From Actinomycetes bacterium (GTDB taxonomy: Bacteria > Actinomycetota > Actinomycetes > Mycobacteriales > Micromonosporaceae), in NCBI GenBank assembly GCA_023402505.1, contig JAEYGD010000245.1, positions 1 through 8,266 on the forward strand: a stretch of 8,266 bases of DNA, in the 5' to 3' direction. The notes under the pieces were generated by a model that was not told where the DNA came from, made no database searches, and saw nothing but the letters and a program-made list of their open reading frames with translations. Below, in pieces: positions 1-7,901 of the stretch. The stretch's first letter is position 1; each line of letters opens with the position of its first letter. The translations under genes and the position numbers were made by a program.

Positions 1-79
1 GGTTCGGCCCGCCCGCCGTCGCGCGCTGACCGGACGCGCCCCGCGCCCGTCGCCGTCCCCGCGCCGCGGCTCGGCCGGC

Positions 80-703
80 TCAGCCGGGCTTGACGGCGTG
101 GACCCGCTCGACCGTGCCCGCCTTGAGCCGCTCGGCCTCCACCACCCGCAGGCCGGCGGCCCGGACGAGTGGAAGCTGGCGGCGGGTGAAGTGCTCACCG
201 GCCAGGCGGACGGTGACCCGTTCGAGCAGCCACTGGGCGGCCCGCACCGGCGGCCAGCTGCTCCCGACGTGGTCGAGCAGCAGCAGCCGGCCGCCCGGCA
301 CCAGGACGCGGGCCATCTCGCCGATCGCCGCGGCCGGATCGGGGATGCTGCACAGCGACAGCGCGCACACCACGGTGTCGAACGAGCCGTCCGGGAACGG
401 CAGGTGCTCGGCGTCGCCCTCGCGCAGGTCCACCTCCCGGCCGAGGTCGGCGGCGCGTCGCCGGGCGAGGGTGAGCATCGCCGGGCTCAGGTCGATCCCG
501 GTGACCGTGCCGCCGGCCGGATAGTGCGGCAGGTCGCGCCCGGTGCCGACGGCGACCTCCAGGATCCGGCCGTGGGCCCGCTCGCCGAGCCACTCCCGGC
601 CGCCGCCGAACAGGAGCCGCTCCACCCAGGCGATCTGCCGGTCGTAGCTGGGCGCGGCGCGGTCCCACACCCGCCTCTGGCGCGCGGCCGGCGACTCGGT
701 CAT
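80..703 (-). CDS. Class I SAM-dependent methyltransferase (UbiE/Methyltransf_11 type)
   Basis: A 207-residue protein, the usual size for a single-domain Rossmann-fold methyltransferase, expected to be cytosolic and to move a methyl group from S-adenosylmethionine to an unidentified small molecule or lipid. The motifs appear in order. Motif I is ILEVAVGTGRDL at residues 47-58, the glycine-rich SAM loop. TGIDLS at 68-73 carries the acidic residue (Asp71) that normally binds the SAM ribose. The motif II strand is DTVVCALSLCSI at 109-120. VLVPGGRLLLLDH at 133-145 is the post-II motif. The C-terminal third (about 146-190, with a WLLERV...FTRRQLPLVRAAGL pattern) recalls the METTL7/UbiE branch, which acts on thiols, quinones or lipids, but the substrate cannot be read from sequence. 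There is no clear Shine-Dalgarno before the ATG, while a TACCCT hexamer lies 6 bases upstream, which fits a leaderless message. The gene stands alone and is divergent from the SRPBCC operon. The enzyme class is secure; the substrate is unknown. Confidence 0.9.
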   Translation of the reverse strand: MTESPAARQRRVWDRAAPSYDRQIAWVERLLFGGGREWLGERAHGRILEVAVGTGRDLPHYPAGGTVTGIDLSPAMLTLARRRAADLGREVDLREGDAEHLPFPDGSFDTVVCALSLCSIPDPAAAIGEMARVLVPGGRLLLLDHVGSSWPPVRAAQWLLERVTVRLAGEHFTRRQLPLVRAAGLRVVEAERLKAGTVERVHAVKPG

Positions 704-709
704 GCCGGC

Positions 710-715
710 AGGGTA
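710..715 (-). promoter_or_regulatory. Possible -10 element for a leaderless methyltransferase transcript
   Basis: Read on the minus strand, TACCCT (matching TANNNT) ends exactly 6 bases before the ATG at 703. That would put the transcription start at or next to the A of the start codon. No ribosome-binding sequence is visible at normal spacing; the nearest purine run, AGGGG, is about 17 bases upstream. No convincing -35 hexamer is seen, which is common in actinomycetes. This rests on one short motif in GC-rich DNA. Confidence 0.35.
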
Positions 716-937
716 CGCCCCTGGCGCACGCCACCCGGCCCGCTGTGGGCCGCGTGGCCCGGCCCGACCGGCGACCCCGGCTGCCCCGGACGGGCGCCTC
801 CGGTGGGAAATCCGAAACCGCGCCAGTCACCGGAATCGGGCTCGTCCGCCGGTCGCACCGCATACCGTCACGGTGGCGGAGACACCGCCGGCCGCCGCCG
901 TAAGCGACGGCCGCACGCCGACGCGAGGGGGCGACGC

Positions 938-1885
938 GTGGACCAGGCGGACCGGGCACTGCTGCCCGAACTCTACGGACCCGAGCCGATGCCGGCCCTG
1001 CCACGCGCGTTGGGGCTGCTCAGCCTCGCCCTCGGAATCGCCGCGCTCGCCGCGCCCGAGCGCCTCGCCCGGCTGGCCGGGGTGGACGACTCACCCGCCG
1101 CCCGCCTGGTGATCCCCGCCGTGGGCGCCCGCGAGCTGGTGCACGCGGCCGGCCTGATCGGCGGGGGAGCGCCGGGTGGCTGGGCGTGGACCCGGGTGGC
1201 CGGCGACGCCCTCGACCTGGCCCTGCTCGCCCGGGCCCACGCCGACCGGTGTGGTGACCGGCGTCGCCGGCTCGCCCGGACCGCCGCCGTGGTCGGCGGG
1301 ATCACCGCCGTGGACCTGCTCGCCGCACTGCGCGCCCGCCGTGGCCGCCGGGCCCGGGAACGGGCCATCCGGATGGAGATAGCGGTGACCGTGAACCGGT
1401 CACCGGCCGAGGCGTACCGGTTCTGGCGGGACGTGGAGAACCTGCCCCGCTTCATGACCCACCTCGAGTCGGTCCGCGCCGAGGACCTGCGCCGGTCGCA
1501 CTGGGTGGCCCACGCGCCCGCCGGCCGGCACGTCGAGTGGGACGCCGAGATCGTCGACGACCGCCCCAACCGGGCGATCGCCTGGCGGTCGCTGCCCGGC
1601 GCGCCGGTGCCCAACGCCGGCCGGGTCCGCTTCGTCCCCGCCCCCGGCGACCGCGGCACCGAGGTCCGGGTGCTCCTCCAGTACGCCCCGCCGGCCGGCG
1701 CCCTCGGCCGGGCCGTGGCGAAGCTCTTCGGGGAGGAGCCCGAGCAGCAGGTACGCGACGACCTGCGCCGGTTCAAGCAGGTCCTGGAGACCGGCGAGGT
1801 GGTCCGGTCCGAGGGCAGCCCGGACGGGATCTCCGTCCGGCAGCAGGTCATGCAGCGCCCGGCCCGGCCGCTGGGCCGTCGCTGA
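938..1885 (+). CDS. Membrane-anchored SRPBCC (START-like/polyketide cyclase-dehydrase) protein
   Basis: A 315-residue two-part protein. Residues about 20-131 are hydrophobic, with likely membrane helices near 22-39, 55-77, 88-101 and 113-131. They are followed by a very basic linker (residues 131-144, RARRGRRARER-like) that should lie on the cytoplasmic side. Residues about 145-285 form an SRPBCC domain: it opens MEIAVTVNRSPAEAYRFWRD, has the typical LPRFMTHLESV segment at 169-179, the strand EWDAEIVDDRPNRAIAWRS at 200-218 and a long C-terminal helix at about 265-285. Domains of this fold bind hydrophobic ligands in a deep cavity; the ligand here is unknown. The GTG start is chosen because GAGGGGG (925-931) sits 6 bases before it. 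An in-frame ATG at 989 would trim 17 residues without cutting the first helix, but it lacks as good a site. The stop lies 15 bases before the dehydrogenase ATG, so the two genes are probably one operon and may share a substrate. Confidence 0.85.
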   Translation: MDQADRALLPELYGPEPMPALPRALGLLSLALGIAALAAPERLARLAGVDDSPAARLVIPAVGARELVHAAGLIGGGAPGGWAWTRVAGDALDLALLARAHADRCGDRRRRLARTAAVVGGITAVDLLAALRARRGRRARERAIRMEIAVTVNRSPAEAYRFWRDVENLPRFMTHLESVRAEDLRRSHWVAHAPAGRHVEWDAEIVDDRPNRAIAWRSLPGAPVPNAGRVRFVPAPGDRGTEVRVLLQYAPPAGALGRAVAKLFGEEPEQQVRDDLRRFKQVLETGEVVRSEGSPDGISVRQQVMQRPARPLGRR

Positions 1886-1900
1886 CCGGAGGGGAGTCCG

Positions 1901-3073
<1,173 letters not shown>

Positions 3074-3079
3074 TCAGGG

Positions 3080-4558
3080 TCAGGGTAGCGGCCACTCGTG
3101 GACCGGCCGGTTGCTGTGCATCAGGTCCACGTAGTGGCGGACCACCTCGCGCAGCGCCGACGGCCGGTCCAGATGGTCGGCGGACTCCAGCCGGTGCAGG
3201 GTCGCCACCTGCCAGCTCGCGCCGTTGCGCCCGGTCAGGCAGCGCTGCTCGATGATGCCGAGCAACCGTTCCCGCTCGTCCGGCTCCACGCCCCACCGGT
3301 CCAGCCCGTGGTGGGCCAACGGCAGCAGCCGTCGCAGCACCAGTTCGGTGACCGGCAGGTAGCCGAGGCCGGGCCAGAAGACCTGCGCGTCGATACCGTG
3401 GCGGGCGCAGGCGGTGAAGTTCTCCTCGGCCGCGCTGAACGACATCTGCGACCACAGCGGCCGGTCGCTCTCGGCGAGCGCCCGGACCAGGCCGAAGTAG
3501 AACGCCCCGTTGGCGACCGTGTCGACGACGGTGGGGCCGGCCGGCAGCACCCGGTTCTCCACCCGCAGGTGCGGCCGGCCCTTCAACACGTCGTACACGG
3601 GGCGGTTCCAGCGGTAGATGGTGCCGTTGTGCAGACGCAGCTCGGCGAGCTTCGGTACGTCGCCCGCGGCGAGCGCCTCGACCGGGTCCTCGGCGTCGCA
3701 GACCGGCAGCAGGGCCGGGAAGTAGCGGACGTTCTCCTCGAACAGGTCGAACACGGTGGTGATCCAGCGTTCGCCGAACCACACCCGGGGGCGGACGCCC
3801 TGCGCCTTGATCTCCTCGGCGCGGGTGTCGGTTGCCTGCTCGAACAGCGGGATGCGGGTCTCCCGCCACAGTTCCCGCCCGAAGAACAGCGGGGCGTTCG
3901 CGCCGAGCGCCACCTGGATGCCGGCGATCGCCTGCGCCGCGTTCCAGTAGTCGGCGAACTGGTCCGGGCTGACCTGTAGGTGGAACTGGGTGCTGGTGCA
4001 GGCCGCCTCGGGGGTGATGGTGTCGGCCGTGACGGCCAGCCGCTCCACGCCGTTGATGGCGATCCGCAGATCCTCACCGCGGGCGGCGAAGATCTGTTCG
4101 TTGAGCAGTTCGTAGCGGGGGTTCGAGGACAGGGTGGCCGCGGTCAGGTGCTCCGGGCGCAGCGTCGGCAGGATGCCGATCATGACCATGTGGGCGCCGA
4201 CGGTCTGCGCCTTGGCCTCGGCCGCGTTGAGGCTGGCCCGGACCTGTTCCTCGAACTCCGCCGTGCCGGTGCCGGCCAGCCGCCGGGGCGCCACGTTGAT
4301 CTCCACGTTGAACTGGCCCAGCTCGGTCTGGAAGCTCGGGTCGGCCACCGCGGCGAGGACGTCGGCGTTGCGCATCGCGGGCTGCCAGGCGTCGTCGACG
4401 AGGTTCAGCTCGATCTCCAGGCCGGTCATCGGCCGGTCGACGTCGAACCGGGACTCGCGCAGCATCTCGGCGAAGACGTCGAGGCAGCGGCGCACCTTGT
4501 CCCGATAGCGGGCCCGATCCTCCCGACTGAAGGTCCGTGCGCCGACATCCTCGCCCAT
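3080..4558 (-). CDS. GCS2-family glutamate-cysteine ligase-like protein
   Basis: A 492-residue cytosolic protein of the GCS2/carboxylate-amine ligase fold, which normally joins an amino acid to the side-chain carboxylate of glutamate using ATP and magnesium. The expected blocks are seen. TGLEIELNLVD at 45-55 has an ExE acidic pair (Glu48, Glu50). ELGQFNVEINVAP lies at 79-91. STQFHLQV at 189-196 corresponds to the TH-x-H-type substrate block. LFFGRELWRETRIPLFEQ at 224-241 and RVENRVLPAGPTVVD at 332-346 supply conserved Arg/Glu residues. It is longer than YbdK-like ligases (about 370-390) and fits a larger actinobacterial subgroup usually listed as uncharacterised. Actinomycetes generally use mycothiol rather than glutathione, so true glutathione synthesis is not assumed. 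The start is set at the ATG at 4558, with a CAGGGTGGTGA purine-rich stretch just upstream; an in-frame GTG at 4567 would add three residues. It ends 6 bases from the converging dehydrogenase stop. Family call strong, reaction uncertain. Confidence 0.88.
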   Translation of the reverse strand: MGEDVGARTFSREDRARYRDKVRRCLDVFAEMLRESRFDVDRPMTGLEIELNLVDDAWQPAMRNADVLAAVADPSFQTELGQFNVEINVAPRRLAGTGTAEFEEQVRASLNAAEAKAQTVGAHMVMIGILPTLRPEHLTAATLSSNPRYELLNEQIFAARGEDLRIAINGVERLAVTADTITPEAACTSTQFHLQVSPDQFADYWNAAQAIAGIQVALGANAPLFFGRELWRETRIPLFEQATDTRAEEIKAQGVRPRVWFGERWITTVFDLFEENVRYFPALLPVCDAEDPVEALAAGDVPKLAELRLHNGTIYRWNRPVYDVLKGRPHLRVENRVLPAGPTVVDTVANGAFYFGLVRALAESDRPLWSQMSFSAAEENFTACARHGIDAQVFWPGLGYLPVTELVLRRLLPLAHHGLDRWGVEPDERERLLGIIEQRCLTGRNGASWQVATLHRLESADHLDRPSALREVVRHYVDLMHSNRPVHEWPLP

Positions 4559-4707
4559 GGTCACCACCCTGTCACCGCTGGTCCCCTAAAGTTCGCACGG
4601 CGTGCCGGGCGGGGGAAGACCCGACGGTCCTCTTGTACCCAGCCGAGGTGCGGGTGATCCCCGTCGCGCGGCGCCGGTGTCCGCGCCGGACGGCGAACGG
4701 TTACGAC

Positions 4708-4713
4708 TACGAT
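4708..4713 (+). promoter_or_regulatory. Possible -10 hexamer for the DUF3817 gene
   Basis: TACGAT matches TANNNT and lies 22 bases before the chosen GTG start, leaving a short leader that just contains the ribosome site GGAAGGGG (4722-4729). No recognisable -35 element is found about 17 bases upstream. The rest of the 177-base divergent gap (4559-4735) shows no gene, only a short palindrome GCACGGCGTGC at 4595-4605. Confidence 0.3.
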
Positions 4714-4735
4714 GGCCGGGCGGAAGGGGTGGATC

Positions 4736-5080
4736 GTGGCGATGCGGGAACGGGTGACCCGGCTGTTCGTCGTGGCGGCGATCGCCGAGGCGATCTCCTG
4801 GGCGGCCCTGCTGGCGGGCATGGCGGTGAAGTACGGCCCGCCGGGCAACGAGCTGGGCGTGCAGATCTTCGGCCCGATCCACGGCGGGCTCTTCGTGGCG
4901 TACGGCCTGCTGGTCCTGGCCGTGGCCCGGCTGCGCCGGTGGAGCCTGCCCGCGACCGGGGTGGCGCTGCTCTGCGCCGTACCGCCGTTCGCCACCCTGG
5001 TGTTCGAGCGGTGGGCACGCCGCCGGGGCCTGCTGGCCGACGCCCCGGTCCCGGTCCGGGACGCCGCTCCCGTCGGCTGA
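4736..5080 (+). CDS. DUF3817 family small integral membrane protein
   Basis: A 114-residue membrane protein of unknown function belonging to the DUF3817 family, widespread in actinobacteria. Three membrane helices are visible at about 9-31, 46-65 and 71-90. The loop between the first two carries the family's signature KYGPPGNELGVQIFGPIHG (32-50), and the third helix is followed by ERWARRRGLL (91-100), both strongly conserved. The GTG start is preferred because GGAAGGGG (4722-4729) lies 6 bases upstream. The ATG at 4742 would sit 12 bases from that site, and the upstream ATG at 4712 has no site and overlaps a likely -10 element. The gene is transcribed alone, divergent from the GCS2-like gene and convergent with the hydrolase. 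Positive residues around 92-97 would place the C-terminus in the cytoplasm. Family call strong; function unknown. Confidence 0.88.
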   Translation: MAMRERVTRLFVVAAIAEAISWAALLAGMAVKYGPPGNELGVQIFGPIHGGLFVAYGLLVLAVARLRRWSLPATGVALLCAVPPFATLVFERWARRRGLLADAPVPVRDAAPVG

Positions 5081-5148
5081 CCGGTCCTCCGCGCGCGCTC
5101 GGAAGGCCAGCCGTCCGGCACCGGCTCACCGCGGCAGGTCCGACCGCC

Positions 5149-6009
5149 TCAGCCGGACAGGAAACCGGCCAGGGTCGCGGCGAGCTGCTCCGGCGCCTCC
5201 TCGGCCATGTGGTGTCCGGACTCGATCGCGGCGGCCCGGACGTCGTCGGCCCAGTCGCGCCAGATCGCCACCGGGTCCCCGTACAGCTCGACCATGTCGT
5301 CCCGGGTCGACCAGCAGAACAGCACCGGGCAGGCGATCCGCCGGCCGGCGGCCCGGTCGGCGTCGTCGGCCGCGCGGTCCGGCCCCAGTCCGGCGCGGTA
5401 GTCCTCGCACATCGCGTGCACGGTCGCCGGGTCGTGGATGGCTCTCCGGTAGTCGGCGTACGCCTCCTCGCCCATCTGCTCGGGCGAGCCGCCGTACCAG
5501 GCGTCCGGGTCGGCGTTGATGACCCGCTCGGCGGGCTTGTCCACCTGCCCCAGGAAGAACCAGTGCCACCAGCGGGCGGCGAACCGGGCGTCGGCGCGGG
5601 CCAGGGCCTCGCCGATCGGCACGCCGTCGAGGACGGCGAGCCGGTCGACCCGGCCGGGGTGGTCCAGCGCGGTGCGCATCGCCACGTACGCGCCCCGGTC
5701 GTGGCCCACCACGGCGGCCCGCTCGTGGCCGAGCCGGTCGAGCAGACCGGCGACGTCGCCGGCCATGGCCCGCTTCGAGTACGCGCCGTGGTCGGGTGTG
5801 CTCGCCGGCTTGGACGAGCCGCCGTAGCCCCGCAGGTCCGGGCAGATCACGGTGTGCCGGTCGGCGAGCAGCGGCGCGACCCGGTGCCAGGTGACGTGGG
5901 TACGCGGGTGGCCGTGCAGCAGCACCACCGGTGGGCCGGAGCCGCCGTGGCGTACCCGCAGCCGGGCCTCGCCGACGTCGATCTCCTCCAGCGTGAATCC
6001 TTCGAACAT
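5149..6009 (-). CDS. Alpha/beta hydrolase, fluoroacetate/haloacetate dehalogenase-like
   Basis: A 286-residue alpha/beta-hydrolase close in layout to fluoroacetate dehalogenase of Rhodopseudomonas palustris. The oxyanion region is LLHGHPRTHVTWH (30-42), then DLRGYGGSSKP (58-68). The nucleophile elbow GHDRGA (102-107) has Asp104 rather than Ser, typical of dehalogenases and epoxide hydrolases. Asp128 (AVLDGVP) and His266 (ESGHH) complete the triad. His149-Trp150 in WWHWFFLGQ and Tyr204 in CEDYRAG match the halide pocket residues (His155, Trp156, Tyr219 of that enzyme, numbering from memory). Of the two arginines that hold the substrate carboxylate (Arg111, Arg114), the first is kept as Arg105, but the second is Tyr108. 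The substrate may therefore not be a haloacetate. The ATG has only a weak GGCAGG upstream; an operon with the membrane protein 65 bases upstream is possible. There is no signal peptide, so the enzyme should be cytosolic. An epoxide hydrolase is an alternative, though the HW pocket argues for dehalogenase type. Confidence 0.85.
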   Translation of the reverse strand: MFEGFTLEEIDVGEARLRVRHGGSGPPVVLLHGHPRTHVTWHRVAPLLADRHTVICPDLRGYGGSSKPASTPDHGAYSKRAMAGDVAGLLDRLGHERAAVVGHDRGAYVAMRTALDHPGRVDRLAVLDGVPIGEALARADARFAARWWHWFFLGQVDKPAERVINADPDAWYGGSPEQMGEEAYADYRRAIHDPATVHAMCEDYRAGLGPDRAADDADRAAGRRIACPVLFCWSTRDDMVELYGDPVAIWRDWADDVRAAAIESGHHMAEEAPEQLAATLAGFLSG

Positions 6010-6074
6010 GGCTGCCTGCCGTGCCCGCCGGCCGGCGTCCGGAAACGCCCGGGGGTGACCGGGATCCGTCCGCC

Positions 6075-6614
6075 TCAGGTCAGCGCGGAGCAGGCGGCCA
6101 GCCCGGCGAGCAGCACCGCGCCGAGCGCGGCCTGCAGCAGCAGCGGTGGCCCGAGGTGCGACCAGAGGGTGGCCGTACGGGGGGTGAGCAGCTGCCCGGT
6201 GGTGAGGTTGACGATCCGCTCGATCTTCGGTGGCAGGTCGGAGTCGCGCTGGCGGCGCAGGGTGATCTGCACGTGGTCGGCCGGGTGCAGGGCGCTCTGC
6301 GGCAGGTGCCCGTGCAGCTCGACCTCGCAGAGCCGCCCGGCCGCGTCACGGAGGCGGACCGGGGTGACCAGGTATTCCGGGCCCTTCTTGAGGTCCTTGA
6401 ACCTGCGGCGGGAGCCGCCGGACCCGGCGGAGAGGACGGCCCGCACGAGGGCCACCAGCAGCCCGGCGACACTGGCCGCGGCCAGGACCGCCACCAGGAC
6501 CGGCTGGCCGACGCGAACCTCGCGCGGATAGCCCTCCAGCAGGCGGACGATCCGGCCGGTGACGATATGGGCCGTCGGGTGGATGATCCGTGGGGTTTGC
6601 AGGTCGCTGTCCAT
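6075..6614 (-). CDS. Unrecognised two-TM protein with a central soluble beta-rich domain
   Basis: A 179-residue protein I do not recognise. It has a cytoplasm-like N-terminus of about 37 residues and a membrane helix at about 38-61 (VLVAVLAAASVAGLLVALVR). A soluble stretch follows at 66-145 and starts with a basic patch (SRRRFKDLKKG). A second membrane helix lies at about 155-176, close to the C-terminus. The soluble part, with VTPVRLRDAAGRLCEVELHG, then ADHVQITLRRQ and a short NLTTGQLL, reads like a small beta-barrel (OB-like) domain, but this is inference. The start is uncertain: the ATG at 6614 has GAGTGGTGG directly upstream, while a GTG at 6623 would add three residues. It lies upstream of, and in the same direction as, the hydrolase, and is divergent from the eRF1-like gene, sharing a control region with an inverted repeat. 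Coding use (third-position G/C) supports a real gene. Function unknown. Confidence 0.7.
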   Translation of the reverse strand: MDSDLQTPRIIHPTAHIVTGRIVRLLEGYPREVRVGQPVLVAVLAAASVAGLLVALVRAVLSAGSGGSRRRFKDLKKGPEYLVTPVRLRDAAGRLCEVELHGHLPQSALHPADHVQITLRRQRDSDLPPKIERIVNLTTGQLLTPRTATLWSHLGPPLLLQAALGAVLLAGLAACSALT

Positions 6615-6669
6615 CGCCACCACTCAGAGTCCGGTTCCGTTCACTCATGGTATCGGCCTGAGGGGTTGA

Positions 6670-6698
6670 GCGGCGTGAATGAACGCTGGTCACGCCGC
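6670..6698. promoter_or_regulatory. Perfect 9-bp inverted repeat, candidate operator in a divergent promoter region
   Basis: GCGGCGTGA (6670-6678) is repeated as its exact reverse complement TCACGCCGC (6690-6698), with an 11-base spacer. The arm centres lie 20 bases apart, about two helical turns, the layout expected for a dimeric regulator. It sits between the divergent starts at 6614 and 6767. The gap also holds a GTGACA (6712-6717) resembling a -35 element for the rightward gene, but no good -10 partner. A transcript hairpin is the alternative reading. Confidence 0.5.
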
Positions 6699-6766
6699 CG
6701 AGCCGGGCCAGGTGACAACCCGGGCGGCGTGGGTAAGCGCAGGGCCGAGCTGGAAAGGGGTCGAGC

Positions 6767-7885
6767 ATGCAGCTGTCCTTCCTGCGCCCGCTCTACGACC
6801 GGCCGGGCCCGTGGTGCTCGGTCTACCTGGACGCCTCCGCCGACACCGAGGACGCCCACCCGGCGCTGGACCTGCGCTGGCGCGCCCTGCGGGACCAACT
6901 TCAGCAGCAACGGGCCGACCTGGCGTCGATCGAGGCGATCGAGCGGGTCGTCCGGGGGCACGACCCGATGGCGGGCGACTACGGCATCGCCGTGTTCGCC
7001 AGCCACGGCCGGGTCGCGTTGTCGGAGTACCTGTCCGCCCCGCCGCTGCGGGACCTGGCCGCGTACGGGCCGCTGCCGCACGTCATGCCGTTGCTGGCCC
7101 AGCGGGGCGAGCAGGTGGCGTGGGTGCGGGTCCTCGCCGACCGGACCGGCGCGGACGCCGTGGCGATCAGTGCCGGTGGCGTGCCCCGGCGCGCGCACGT
7201 GACCGGGCGGGAGAGTTTCCCCCTGCGCCGGGTCCAGCCCGGCGGGTGGTCCCAGTCCGTCTACCAGCGGGCGGCGATGGAGGCGTGGCACCACAACGCC
7301 GGTGACGTCGCCGCCGCCACCGCCGAACTGGCCGAGAGGGTCGGCGCGGAGGTCGTGGTCGTCGCGGGGGACGTCCGCGCCACCGGCTTCGTCGCGGCGC
7401 AGATGCCCGAACGCTGGCAGGACATGATGGTCCGCACCGACGCGGGCTCGCGGGCGCCGGGAGCGGACCCGACACTGCTGGACGATCTGACCGTGCAGAC
7501 CATCGCCGAGGTCGCCGACCAGAAGGTCAGCGCCACGTTGGACCGGTTCGGCATGCAGGAGGATGTCGGGGCCGGGCTGGACGCGGTGGTCTCCGCGCTG
7601 CAGCGCAACCAGGTGGAAAACATGATCATCGTCGACGACCCGTCGGCGAACGGCGAGTTGTGGATCGGGCCGGAGCCCACCGAGATCGCCACCGACCCGG
7701 GCCAGCTGTCGGCCATGTCGGTGCGTGATCCGGCGAAGGTGCGGGCCGACGCGGCCCTCGTCCGCGCCCTGGTCGGCACCGACGCGGAGCTGACCGTGCT
7801 GGGCCCGGACGAGGCGCCGGAGCTGACCGACGGCGTGGGCGCGGTGCTGCGCTACGTCGACGCGGGCACCCCGGGGCGCGGCTGA
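6767..7885 (+). CDS. Vms1/eRF1-like protein (baeRF family, Rv2629-like)
   Basis: A 372-residue protein matching in length and layout the actinobacterial Rv2629-like branch of bacterial eRF1 homologues. The N-terminal part (1-115) starts with the PGPWCSVYLDASADTEDA block. A middle RNase-H-like domain follows, with strand VAWVRVLADRTGADAVAI (118-135), the loop QPGGWSQSVYQRA (157-169), a helix EAWHHNAGDVAAATAELA (172-189) and the strand AEVVVVAGDV (194-203). A C-terminal L7Ae/Pelota-like domain (about 270-366) contains AVVSALQRNQVENMIIVDD. Gln163 in the GGWSQ loop sits where eRF1 and Vms1 carry the Gln that releases nascent peptides from tRNA, so a ribosome-rescue or peptidyl-tRNA hydrolase role is plausible but unproven. 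Mycobacterial Rv2629 belongs to the DosR dormancy regulon; I see no DosR-like box here. AAAGGGG (6754-6760) is a strong ribosome site. The gene is monocistronic and closed by a long stem terminator. Confidence 0.87.
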   Translation: MQLSFLRPLYDRPGPWCSVYLDASADTEDAHPALDLRWRALRDQLQQQRADLASIEAIERVVRGHDPMAGDYGIAVFASHGRVALSEYLSAPPLRDLAAYGPLPHVMPLLAQRGEQVAWVRVLADRTGADAVAISAGGVPRRAHVTGRESFPLRRVQPGGWSQSVYQRAAMEAWHHNAGDVAAATAELAERVGAEVVVVAGDVRATGFVAAQMPERWQDMMVRTDAGSRAPGADPTLLDDLTVQTIAEVADQKVSATLDRFGMQEDVGAGLDAVVSALQRNQVENMIIVDDPSANGELWIGPEPTEIATDPGQLSAMSVRDPAKVRADAALVRALVGTDAELTVLGPDEAPELTDGVGAVLRYVDAGTPGRG

Positions 7886-7901
7886 CCGTACGGTCGCCGA
7901 C

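Noticed and set aside
1..79. Possible 3' end of a plus-strand gene (frame with stop TGA at 27-29)
   Set aside because: Only eight codons are visible; third-position G/C alone cannot support a gene call.
1383..1405. 8-bp inverted repeat CGGTGACC-N7-GGTCACCG
   Set aside because: It lies inside the SRPBCC coding sequence at the domain junction; chance in GC-rich codons is the simpler reading.
98..1885. A single 595-codon plus-strand open frame running antisense through the methyltransferase into the SRPBCC gene
   Set aside because: Only the part from GTG 938 has a ribosome site and a recognisable protein. The earlier part is a low-complexity shadow of the minus-strand methyltransferase and the intergenic gap.
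4537..6531. A 664-codon plus-strand open frame over the DUF3817 and hydrolase region
   Set aside because: Low-complexity translation; the DUF3817 gene and the minus-strand hydrolase explain the same DNA.
6624..6766. Search for a DosR-type dormancy box upstream of the Rv2629-like gene
   Set aside because: No GGGAC-N-GTCCC-like dyad is present in the gap; a weak half-match GGGATCTTCGG at about 8000-8010 lies downstream of the terminator and is too poor to call.
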